DNA of 5,645 nucleotides from an uncultured Aliterella sp. (GCA_905479905.1 CAJQOK010000416.1:1-5645); one strand, 5' to 3'; shown: positions 1 to 5,098, counted from the stretch's first letter. The notes: a model not told the origin generated them from the letters alone. A program made the numbers and translations.

Positions 1-552
1 GCCGGGGTCGGGTTCGCCAGATAATACGGCAATTAAGCGACTACTTGCGTCTAAAAATGCTTGATTATATTTCTCGTCTTGTTTTAAAGGAGCAAGGATA
101 GTTTCATTAACTACGCTTGAAGCGATGTCATCAGTTAACAATGATTTTGCCCCAGTCTCTATAGCTGTCCCACTGCTGAGGGTATCTATTACCAGTAAGG
201 TTTGATTGGCTTGGGCTTCGGTAGTAGGAAACCATTTTTTAAACAGTCCTTTAGCAAAGCTTTCGGGGGTTTCACCATAATCAAGGCGGCGAATTGTTAC
301 TATTCGCACTTCGTTTCCTGTTTGTTTTGCTAGTTTTTCTAAGTTGCTGCTAATTGTACTTTCGTTGATTCGGCTCAATACTTCTGACTGGTCGATTACC
401 CAAGGACTACCACCGGGGGTAAGTTTGGGAATTTGATAAATACCTGTAGCACTGGCTGGAAATGCGATCGCACTTGTGGCGAGTATTACTAGCGTCAGTG
501 CCAAAATAAACCGTTGCAGGTACTTTTTCCCATCAAAATGTTGGGGTTGCAT
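1..552 (-). CDS. psb32: Photosystem II repair protein Psb32 (TPM-domain, TLP18.3-like), 3' end outside window
   Basis: The 184 visible codons form the N-terminal part of a TPM-domain protein of the Psb32/TLP18.3 type. In cyanobacteria and chloroplasts this family helps photosystem II repair at the thylakoid membrane, and the plant member has been described as an acid phosphatase. Residues 1-35 look like a signal peptide: a basic stretch (GKKYLQR), a hydrophobic core (FILALTLVILATSAIA) and an ASA cleavage site after residue 35. The TPM domain follows from about residue 42, with the typical VLSRINESTISSNLEKLAKQ opening, then EVRIVTIRRLDYG and FAKGLFKKWFP. The ATG at 552 has AAGG upstream. The frame is open to position 1, so the rest of the TPM domain and the usual C-terminal membrane anchor lie outside the window. 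The gene is divergent from the GNAT gene. Family assignment is by recognition of these motifs; a generic TPM protein is the alternative. Confidence 0.82.
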   Translation of the reverse strand, partial: MQPQHFDGKKYLQRFILALTLVILATSAIAFPASATGIYQIPKLTPGGSPWVIDQSEVLSRINESTISSNLEKLAKQTGNEVRIVTIRRLDYGETPESFAKGLFKKWFPTTEAQANQTLLVIDTLSSGTAIETGAKSLLTDDIASSVVNETILAPLKQDEKYNQAFLDASSRLIAVLSGEPDPG

Positions 553-589
553 AGAGGTATCCTTAAAAATTACTTTTTCTTCAAAATAC

Positions 590-618
590 TGTATAAATCG
601 TTCCTTAGCCCACTTCAA
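590..618 (-). promoter_or_regulatory. Candidate sigma70-type promoter for psb32
   Basis: On the minus strand a TTGAAG -35-like hexamer (613-618) is followed after 17 bp by TATACA (590-595), each matching 4 of 6 consensus bases. Transcription would start near 583, giving a leader of about 30 nt before the psb32 ATG. This is inferred from position and spacing only. Confidence 0.4.
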
Positions 619-638
619 TCCAATTTCACTTCATTGCC

Positions 639-687
639 TGGACATTAATCTACAGCACGTCGCTAGGAATACTGTAGATTAATGCCA
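639..687. repeat. Large inverted repeat / candidate operator between psb32 and GNAT promoters
   Basis: The 13-bp arms CATTAATCTACAG (643-655) and CTGTAGATTAATG (672-684) are perfect reverse complements separated by 16 bp. Allowing one bulged A at 642, the pairing extends by three more bases (TGG 639-641 with CCA 685-687). The dyad lies about 20 bp upstream of the -35 candidates of both divergent genes, which suits a regulator-binding site acting on both sides. A transcription terminator is unlikely, because no gene ends here and no T tract follows. Most of this element recurs in the cysE/cysA region at 2322-2357. Confidence 0.6.
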
Positions 688-710
688 AATATTTGGTTTT
701 GTTAAATCAA

Positions 711-740
711 TTTACGCTCTACAAATATGAGCGCTATACA
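711..740 (+). promoter_or_regulatory. Candidate promoter for the GNAT gene
   Basis: TTTACG (711-716) and TATACA (735-740) are separated by 18 bp. The predicted start near 747 lies downstream of the TTG at 693 and upstream of the ATG at 789, so it supports the shorter GNAT reading frame. The ten bases TATACAGTAT also occur, on the minus strand, at the psb32 -10 region. Support is sequence resemblance only. Confidence 0.33.
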
Positions 741-788
741 GTATGTAAAATTGCAGATTTAAAAAGTTTGTTGTTTATTTTTCAACTG

Positions 789-1319
789 ATGCGGATAGAA
801 ACTCTTTGCGAGTATGAAATTTCTGATGATGTTCAAAAGCTCGCCAATCGATTACTGATTGAATCGTTTTCAGATTACCCACTAGAGCGAAGCTATTATA
901 AGCTTTTGCCGCAGTTTCGTTACCTTGTGTGGGCGGGTGAGAAATTGATTGCACAAATGGGTGTTGAACATCGAGTCATTACTAATACTGGGGTTCCAGC
1001 AAGAATCTTTGGGCTTATCGATCTGTGTGTAGCTTCGCCCTATCGAGGGCAGAAAATCGCCACAACCTTGTTACAGCAGTTGGAGAAATTGGGCAGAACA
1101 AGTAAAGTTGATTTTTTGCTCCTTTTTGCTGATGATTCGCGTCTGTATATTGAAAATGGATATCAACCAGTGACAAATCTTTGCCGTTGGATGAAGGTTG
1201 ATGAACATCAAACTATTGATATAGGCGAGGAATCAATGGCAGATTGCATGATGATTAAGCAGATTGGTATGCAGAAATGGCAGGATGGAAAAGTGGATTT
1301 GTTAGGTTATTTATTTTGA
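789..1319 (+). CDS. GNAT-family N-acetyltransferase
   Basis: This 176-residue protein has the GNAT fold pattern: transfer of an acyl group from acyl-CoA to an amine, with unknown substrate, in the cytoplasm. An N-terminal strand/helix region (ESFSDYPLERSYYKLLP) is followed by a central beta region (YLVWAGEKLIAQMGVEHR). Next is FGLIDLCVASPYRGQKIATTLL, the acetyl-CoA pyrophosphate-binding motif A, then FLLLFADDSRLYIENGYQPV, the motif B region with the common Y.x.x.GY ending. In motif A the usual RGxGxA/G pattern reads RGQKIA, so the central glycine is lysine. The frame is open upstream to a TTG at 693, but homologous-looking sequence begins only after the ATG at 789, and the promoter candidate lies between them. 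No clear Shine-Dalgarno sequence precedes the ATG. The gene is divergent from psb32 and convergent with cysE; the substrate cannot be inferred from this. Confidence 0.8.
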   Translation: MRIETLCEYEISDDVQKLANRLLIESFSDYPLERSYYKLLPQFRYLVWAGEKLIAQMGVEHRVITNTGVPARIFGLIDLCVASPYRGQKIATTLLQQLEKLGRTSKVDFLLLFADDSRLYIENGYQPVTNLCRWMKVDEHQTIDIGEESMADCMMIKQIGMQKWQDGKVDLLGYLF

Positions 1320-1327
1320 ATTCTATA

Positions 1328-1367
1328 TTGGTGTGCATTAAAGTCGAATAATTCCATTGCACACCGA
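1328..1367 (+). terminator. Hairpin after GNAT stop, possible 3'-end structure
   Basis: GGTGTGCA (1330-1337) pairs perfectly with TGCACACC (1358-1365), and a T-G and a T-A pair extend the stem outward. The loop is 20 nt. The hairpin starts 8 nt after the GNAT stop, between convergent genes, so an RNA 3'-end role is plausible. No run of T follows, so a classical intrinsic terminator is not shown. Confidence 0.4.
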
Positions 1368-1555
1368 CGTAATAAAGGTGGGCTGTTGAATCGCAAAGGT
1401 TTCTAACGGCGGGTAAACGGCGTTTTTATCTCACTGTAGTCAATTAGGTGGGGTGGAGTTTGAAAGCTATCTGTTCAATAGTGCGATCGCAAGTCAATAG
1501 CGAGATAGTCATAGTTTTTAAAATTAAAGGACAATATATTGCTGAAAATCCCGCT
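1368..1555. other. Non-coding convergent spacer between GNAT and cysE
   Basis: I see no gene here. The stretch holds one HIP1 site (1483-1490, within TGCGATCGCA), a short direct repeat AACGGCG (1405-1411 and 1416-1422), and loosely paired CTATCT/AGATAG arms around the HIP1 site. No T-rich terminator for cysE is evident. Confidence 0.5.
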
Positions 1556-2275
1556 CTAAATTCCCGCTCCATCCAAGAAATTCTCAATTAACAGGTTGTC
1601 TTTCTGCTTAAATCTGTGGGTATTGGTAACAGGAGCTAAACATCTAGGAGCCTTAAGACGGTTGACTTCTGCTTCTAAAGATTGAATTCTGTCAAATAAA
1701 GCGCGAATTATCTCGGCTTCTGGATCGGGCAAGCTGTCATTATTAAGATTGATATACTTCCCTTGACGGCGAACAACTCGCCCCGGAATACCTACAACAG
1801 TACAATCGCTGGGAATATCTCTCAAAACAACAGAACCCGCGCCCAGCCTAACATTATCCCCAATTTGAATATTGCCTAAAACTTTGGCTCCTGCACCTAA
1901 TACTACGTTTTGTCCTACGGTAGGGTGACGTTTTCCCTGTTCTTTTCCTGTACCGCCCAAAGTCACGCCTTGATAGATTGTGCTGTAGTCACCCACAATG
2001 GCAGTCTCTCCAATTACAACCCCCATCCCATGATCGATGAAAACACCCTTGCCAATTTTTGCTCCTGGATGAATCTCAATCCCCGTTACAAAACGAACGA
2101 AATAGGAGATACCACGAGGAATAAACGGTACTTGGCGGCAATATAAAAAGTGCGCCACTCGATGACAAAAAAGTGCCTGGATTCCTGGATAGCAAAATAA
2201 AACTTCCAACCAGTTACGGGCGGCAGGATCGCGCTCAAAAATAATCTGAAAATCAGCACTTAAATTGTTTAGCAA
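1556..2275 (-). CDS. cysE: Serine O-acetyltransferase (EC 2.3.1.30)
   Basis: CysE converts L-serine and acetyl-CoA to O-acetylserine, the acceptor for sulfide in cysteine synthesis. The 239-residue protein has a short helical N-terminal domain (1-65, with [19 protein letters not shown]), shorter than the enterobacterial one. A left-handed beta-helix of hexapeptide repeats follows (66-170). Catalytic-region motifs are visible: [13 protein letters not shown] with D81-H82, [10 protein letters not shown] (103-112) and KRHP with H117. Residues 184-208 look like a short coiled coil ([21 protein letters not shown]). The chain ends in isoleucine (LDGAGI), like serine acetyltransferases whose C-terminal Ile docks into cysteine synthase. 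The start is TTG: an in-frame TAA lies five codons upstream with no ATG between, and the N-terminus matches cyanobacterial CysE. An AAAGG lies 12 nt upstream. The gene is divergent from cysA. Confidence 0.95.
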   Translation of the reverse strand: MLNNLSADFQIIFERDPAARNWLEVLFCYPGIQALFCHRVAHFLYCRQVPFIPRGISYFVRFVTGIEIHPGAKIGKGVFIDHGMGVVIGETAIVGDYSTIYQGVTLGGTGKEQGKRHPTVGQNVVLGAGAKVLGNIQIGDNVRLGAGSVVLRDIPSDCTVVGIPGRVVRRQGKYINLNNDSLPDPEAEIIRALFDRIQSLEAEVNRLKAPRCLAPVTNTHRFKQKDNLLIENFLDGAGI

Positions 2276-2321
2276 GGTTAGTTTGTACCTTTAATTTGTG
2301 CGGTTGATAGAGGAAAATTTG

Positions 2322-2357
2322 TAATCTACACTAATCCGGTAGGAATACCGTAATTAA
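2322..2357. promoter_or_regulatory. Bipartite element shared with the psb32/GNAT region
   Basis: TAATCTACA (2322-2330), 9 bp, TAGGAATAC (2340-2348), C, GTA, ATTAA (2353-2357). The same blocks with the same 9-bp spacing occur at 646-682, where the variable base is T and one extra G precedes ATTAA. Within this copy CGGTA/TACCG also form an inverted repeat (2338-2342 and 2347-2351). The element lies 47 bp upstream of the cysE start codon. A binding site for a sulfur-responsive regulator is a plausible reading, but no regulator is identified here. Confidence 0.55.
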
Positions 2358-2411
2358 CATAATTAATGAGTATGTCACAGCCTGACTTTAAAGGCAAGCA
2401 GTTAAAGTACA

Positions 2412-2440
2412 TTAACCCGCTCGATAAACCGTAGTATATT
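2412..2440 (+). promoter_or_regulatory. Candidate sigma70-type promoter for cysA
   Basis: TTAACC (2412-2417, 4 of 6) and TATATT (2435-2440, 5 of 6) are spaced by 17 bp. The leader would be about 180 nt long. The motif GATAAACCGTAGT overlaps the spacer and the first base of the -10 hexamer, so a protein binding there would affect polymerase access. Confidence 0.4.
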
Positions 2441-2545
2441 ATTTTTAGCTAAGTGCGCGGAGATTAGGAGCGATTTCTACAATCTAATTCCAGAAAAATT
2501 ATAACTTTGTAGCCAATGTACAAGGATTGTTTGGCTAATAATGAT

Positions 2546-2565
2546 AAACTACGGTAAGTCTATCG
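2546..2565 (-). promoter_or_regulatory. Copy of a motif also found before the PhnD-like gene
   Basis: Read on the minus strand, these 20 bases are CGATAGACTTACCGTAGTTT. They match CGATAGATAAACTGTAGTTT at 4261-4280 at 16 of 20 positions without gaps. An ATATTC block lies upstream of both, at different distances. The copy sits 63 bp before the cysA start codon in the opposite orientation to the one at 4261. Confidence 0.4.
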
Positions 2566-2628
2566 ACAAACCGGAATATGCAATAATCTCCTGTTTAGTT
2601 GGTCACAAAACGTAACTACAAAAAATTT

Positions 2629-3687
2629 ATGACTGGTATTTTGATTGAGAATATCTCCCGCTCTTTTGGCTCGTTTCAGGCAGCCAGTCGCATCAACTTA
2701 GAGATTGCTTCTGGCTCATTGATTGCGTTGCTTGGGCCTTCGGGATCGGGAAAATCTACCTTACTAAGGCTAATTGCTGGGTTAGAAACTCCAGATAGTG
2801 GCTTGATTGAGATTAATGGTAGAGATGTAACCTATAAAAGTGTGCGATCGCGCGGTATTGGTTTTGTGTTTCAGCACTACGCCCTGTTTAAGCACATGAC
2901 TATTCGCCAAAATATTGCTTTTGGATTGGAGTTGCTTAAAGCTCCTAAACCAAAAGTTAGAGCTAAAGTTGAAGAACTTTTAAGCTTAGTACAACTTCAA
3001 GGATTGGGCGATCGCTATCCCTCGCAGTTGTCTGGCGGGCAAAGGCAACGGGTAGCTTTGGCTCGAACCTTGGCTGTAGAACCTCAAATACTACTGTTAG
3101 ACGAACCTTTTGGGGCTTTAGATGCCAAAGTGCGTAAAGAACTAAGGACAACACTCCGGCGGTTGCACGAACAAGTTAACGCGCTATCTAATTCGGGAGG
3201 AGACCTCCCGAATCCGCGCGTCAATGTTACTACTATTTTTGTTACCCATGACCAAGAAGAAGCGATGGAACTTGCCGATCGCATTGTGGTAATTAATAAA
3301 GGTAGAGTAGAACAAGTAGGTACGCCCGCAGAGATTTATGATCGCCCAGCTACCGCCTTTGTGATGAGTTTCGTCGGGCCTGTCAATGTTTTGCCAAGTA
3401 CCTCTAACATCTTTCACCACCAAAGTTTTACTTCGCTAGATTCTCAAGTTTTTCTGCGTCCCCACGATGTTTTAATTCAAACCCAGCCAGAGGAAACATC
3501 GGTTCTGGCTAAAATTAATCGTATTGTACATTTAGGTTGGGAAGTTAAAGTTGAACTAAGTCTTAAGGATGGTCAAGAAGTAACCGCTTATATCACGCGG
3601 GAAACCCTCGACCGCTTGCAACTGACTTCGGCTCAAAAAGTATATATCAAACCTCGGAAAGCTTTGGCGTTTGCAAGTGTTGCTTAA
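2629..3687 (+). CDS. cysA: Sulfate/thiosulfate ABC importer ATP-binding protein CysA
   Basis: CysA hydrolyses ATP to drive the CysT/CysW sulfate-thiosulfate importer at the inner face of the plasma membrane. The 352-residue protein has Walker [10 protein letters not shown] (36-44), the Q-loop [13 protein letters not shown] (Q82), signature LSGGQ (134-138), Walker B ILLLDEP (D158, E159), D-loop GALD (162-165) and the H-loop THD (H207). The C-terminal part (about 255-352, from FVGPVNVLP) is the accessory beta domain of this subfamily. [20 protein letters not shown] and [10 protein letters not shown] are typical of CysA. Between V183 and N199 there are 15 extra residues encoded by a palindromic DNA insert. 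The ATG at 2629 is preferred over an in-frame TTG at 2599, because family members start just before [12 protein letters not shown]; neither has a good ribosome site. No permease or binding-protein gene lies in the window. Confidence 0.95.
   Translation: MTGILIENISRSFGSFQAASRINLEIASGSLIALLGPSGSGKSTLLRLIAGLETPDSGLIEINGRDVTYKSVRSRGIGFVFQHYALFKHMTIRQNIAFGLELLKAPKPKVRAKVEELLSLVQLQGLGDRYPSQLSGGQRQRVALARTLAVEPQILLLDEPFGALDAKVRKELRTTLRRLHEQVNALSNSGGDLPNPRVNVTTIFVTHDQEEAMELADRIVVINKGRVEQVGTPAEIYDRPATAFVMSFVGPVNVLPSTSNIFHHQSFTSLDSQVFLRPHDVLIQTQPEETSVLAKINRIVHLGWEVKVELSLKDGQEVTAYITRETLDRLQLTSAQKVYIKPRKALAFASVA
3179..3221. repeat. Palindromic element inserted in frame within cysA
   Basis: ATTCGGGAGG (3191-3200), AGA, CCTCCCGAAT (3204-3213) form a perfect 10-bp hairpin with a 3-nt loop. 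Outer arms ACGCGC (3179-3184) and GCGCGT (3216-3221) also pair, separated from the inner stem by TATCTA on one side and CC on the other. The element encodes most of the extra peptide [15 protein letters not shown] in CysA, between the helix after the D-loop and the strand leading to the H-loop. GTTAAC (3175-3180) and GTCAAT (3220-3225) flank it like a diverged short duplication. It resembles dispersed palindromic repeats that insert into coding sequence; other copies cannot be seen in this window. Confidence 0.72.
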
Positions 3688-3707
3688 CCTAGAAATAGTA
3701 ATTTTAA

Positions 3708-3821
3708 GGTTCTGTATTAGGGATTGCTGGAGCATTTGGCGCTCAATTAGGTACTCGTTTGCTGCGAAAACTATCGCAGCCAGTAACTTCAAAACCGTTT
3801 GAGTTATTCAGGTACAAGTAG
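3708..3821 (+). pseudogene. Possible C-terminal remnant of a TauE/SafE-like permease
   Basis: A 37-codon frame, opened by a TAA at 3705-3707 and closed by TAG at 3819-3821, reads VLGIAGAFGAQLGTRLLRKL and then QPVTSKPFELFRYK. The first part resembles the conserved glycine-rich GAxxGxRLxxKL segment near the C-terminal end of TauE/SafE-type anion exporters. There is no start codon or membrane-protein body upstream, as cysA ends at 3687, and the later residues do not continue as a membrane helix. It would be a decayed fragment, overlapping the DUF202 3' end by 18 bp. Chance resemblance over so short a stretch is quite possible. Confidence 0.3.
3761..3780. repeat. Short perfect hairpin between cysA and the DUF202 gene
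   Basis: GCTGCGA (3761-3767) and TCGCAGC (3774-3780) pair perfectly around a 6-nt loop AAACTA. It lies 74 nt after the cysA stop, between convergent genes. No T tract follows on either strand, so a terminator role is possible but unproven. It also falls in the reading frame of the putative permease remnant. Confidence 0.35.
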
Positions 3822-4203
3822 ACTTGTTGAGTTTAAGGGGACAGTGAAGACAAAATAAATTACCCCAGTCCCTAATAAAATAACTGCAATGCTAAATAAC
3901 ACTACCCAGCGATCGCCTGGTTCGTAAATGTCTTTATCTATAGCATGGCGGATAGTAAAGTAATGCCAAGTTGAAAGTAAAACTGTTACTAGACCAACGC
4001 TAGAAAAGATTAAGCCCAATTTCCAACCATTACCCGGATGAGGTAATTGAGGCACTTGAAAATGACGCAAACGCACTATTACAACTCCAAAACCCATTAA
4101 TGCGATCGCGCGATCGCATCCATGCTAAATAGGTGCGCTCGTTTGCTAGATGATCCCGCACTCTTGACAAATTTTCCCGCGCTTTTACCTGTGTATTACT
4201 CAA
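3804..4203 (-). pseudogene. DUF202 (YidH-like) small membrane protein, frameshifted
   Basis: DUF202 proteins are small inner-membrane proteins of unknown function with about three membrane helices. Starting at TTG 4203, the frame gives MSNTQVKARENLSRVRDHLANERTYLAWMR in two parts, ending with the family motif LANERTYLAWMR. It then shifts: the continuing frame stops at 4030-4032 after 57 residues. The expected continuation, AIALMGFGVVIVRLRHF, is in another frame, open down to 3804 (97 residues from MGFG). Removing one base within 4102-4117 would restore a 132-residue protein with helices around MGFGVVIVRL, LGLIFSSVGLVTVLLSTWHYF and WVVLFSIAVILLGTGVIYFVF. The break falls on two abutting HIP1 octamers. 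A true pseudogene, a sequencing or assembly error, or recoding are possible. A TAA lies two codons upstream of the TTG. The gene is divergent from the PhnD-like gene. Confidence 0.8.
4100..4119. repeat. Tandem HIP1 sites forming a 20-bp perfect palindrome
   Basis: Two GCGATCGC octamers abut (4102-4109 and 4110-4117), and the flanking AT on each side makes the 20-mer ATGCGATCGCGCGATCGCAT fully self-complementary. It sits exactly at the DUF202 frameshift. A normal gene would be expected to carry a single HIP1 coding for the AIA part of the AIALMG segment. Confidence 0.85.
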
Positions 4204-4229
4204 TTTTTACCGTCTACTTTTTTGGGTAG

Positions 4230-4259
4230 TTGCCAAGGCTTTATTTAAAATACTATATT
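4230..4259 (+). promoter_or_regulatory. Sigma70-type promoter for the PhnD-like gene
   Basis: TTGCCA (4230-4235, 5 of 6 bases) and TATATT (4254-4259, 5 of 6) are spaced by 18 bp, the best promoter match in the window. Transcription would begin near 4266, giving a leader of about 35 nt. The GATAAACTGTAGT motif (4266-4278) would then lie at the start site, a typical position for a repressor operator. Confidence 0.55.
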
Positions 4260-4260
4260 C

Positions 4261-4280
4261 CGATAGATAAACTGTAGTTT
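4261..4280 (+). promoter_or_regulatory. Candidate operator, motif shared with the cysA upstream region
   Basis: CGATAGATAAACTGTAGTTT contains GATAAACTGTAGT (4266-4278), which differs from GATAAACCGTAGT at 2423-2435 by one base. The whole 20-mer also matches the minus strand of 2546-2565 at 16 of 20 positions. The recurrence upstream of cysA and of a substrate-binding-fold gene suggests shared control; this is inferred from similarity only. Confidence 0.4.
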
Positions 4281-4300
4281 CAAGCCCATTGGAGAGTAGA

Positions 4301-5098
4301 TTGGACAAAATTAACTTAGTTTCTTATCTGGCTCCCAATATGTTTTGGTTTTATGAAGCCGTTGGGGCATACTTAAGCCGTGTATTAGATGTAAAAATAG
4401 ACATTATCCAAAGTCCAAACGATCCGCTAAAAGACCCGTTATTACTACAAGATCGTTTAGATATTGCCTTTATTTGTGGTTTACCTTTCCTTCGCCATCA
4501 CAGAGTTGCACCCCACCAACTAGAAGCAATAGTTGCACCAGTAATGCAAGCCCAACGCTATCAAAATCGCCCGGTTTACTTCTCAGACATTATTGTTGCT
4601 GCTGATAGTAGCTTTGCGTCATTAGATGACGTTAAAGGTAAAACTTGGTGCTACAACGATCCAGGCTCAAATAGCGGCTACTACTTACTGCTACATCGAC
4701 TACTTGAAGCGGGAAAAAATAAGAGTTTTTTGGGTAAGGCGATACAATCAGGTTCTCATCAACGTTCTATGCAATTGGTTAATGAAGGTGTAGTAGATTA
4801 TGCGGCGATTGATAGCACTGTGTTAGAGCAAGAATTACTCAACTTACCTACCTTACGTTTGCGGATAATTGAGTCGATTGGAGCTTGCCCAATGCCTCCA
4901 TTAGTAGCCGCGCAGCATTTAGGAGCAACAGTAATTGAGTCTATAAGGCTTGCGCTATTAAATCCTGATGCTTTGTTGCGAAATCTTATGGACAAAGCGC
5001 GGATTCAAGCTTATGTTGCTGTCAAGTCTGAAGATTATGGGGCGATTTCTTATGTCTACGACACAGTAGTTAAATCAGAGTTAGCTTGCCTGAAGTAA
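4301..5098 (+). CDS. PhnD-like phosphate/phosphonate-type substrate-binding-fold protein, no signal peptide
   Basis: This 265-residue protein has the PhnD-type periplasmic binding fold. Visible motifs are RLDIAFICGLPFL (52-64), PVYFSDIIVAADSSFASLDDVKGKTW (91-116), NDPGSNSGYY (119-128), SGSHQRSMQLVNEGVVDYAAIDS (150-172) and PMPPLVAA. The SNS stretch, H153 and D171 align by eye with oxyanion-pocket residues of classical PhnD. Unlike transport binding proteins it starts directly with INLVSYLAPNMFWFYEA and has no signal peptide or lipobox, so a cytoplasmic role (sensing, or an exporter-independent function) is possible. The TTG at 4301 is chosen because GGAG (4291-4294) sits 6 nt before it; a TTG at 4289 would add four residues and lose that site. 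No permease or ATPase of a phosphonate system is adjacent. The ligand is unknown; sulfur oxyanions cannot be excluded. The 3' end overlaps the TPR gene. Confidence 0.85.
   Translation: MDKINLVSYLAPNMFWFYEAVGAYLSRVLDVKIDIIQSPNDPLKDPLLLQDRLDIAFICGLPFLRHHRVAPHQLEAIVAPVMQAQRYQNRPVYFSDIIVAADSSFASLDDVKGKTWCYNDPGSNSGYYLLLHRLLEAGKNKSFLGKAIQSGSHQRSMQLVNEGVVDYAAIDSTVLEQELLNLPTLRLRIIESIGACPMPPLVAAQHLGATVIESIRLALLNPDALLRNLMDKARIQAYVAVKSEDYGAISYVYDTVVKSELACLK

Larger units (their letters stand above)
2276..2628. promoter_or_regulatory. Divergent cysE/cysA regulatory region
   Basis: This 353-bp stretch has no convincing gene. It holds the bipartite element (2322-2357) near cysE, a sigma70-like promoter candidate for cysA (2412-2440), the motif GATAAACCGTAGT (2423-2435) overlapping that promoter, and a related inverted copy (2546-2565). 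No convincing -35/-10 pair was found for cysE, which would fit activator-dependent transcription, though this is only inference. I see no riboswitch-like conserved fold. Confidence 0.55.

Noticed and set aside
476..682. Plus-strand 68-codon open frame.
   Set aside because: It lies antisense to the psb32 signal-peptide region and its promoter, and has no recognisable protein features.
693..788. N-terminal extension of the GNAT protein from a TTG at 693.
   Set aside because: The 32 added residues (MVLLNQFTLYKYERY and onward) do not look like GNAT sequence, the candidate promoter lies downstream of this TTG, and an ATG at 789 fits the family start.
1405..1422. Direct repeat AACGGCG twice with 4-bp spacing, followed by a short T run.
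   Set aside because: It cannot form a hairpin of useful length, and two short copies are within chance.
1910..2146. Plus-strand open frame inside cysE.
   Set aside because: It is antisense to the conserved beta-helix coding region of CysE.
2599..2628. Ten-residue longer CysA start at TTG 2599.
   Set aside because: It has no ribosome site, and CysA proteins begin just before the [12 protein letters not shown] segment, matching the ATG at 2629.
3191..3213. The cysA palindrome read as an intrinsic terminator.
   Set aside because: It is inside an intact coding sequence, has no T tract, and is better explained as an inserted palindromic element.
2963..3423. Three minus-strand open frames inside cysA.
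   Set aside because: They are antisense shadows of the well-supported CysA gene and show no family motifs.
3556..3792. Minus-strand 78-codon frame spanning the end of cysA.
   Set aside because: Most of it is antisense to the CysA C-terminal domain, and its sequence resembles no protein I recognise.
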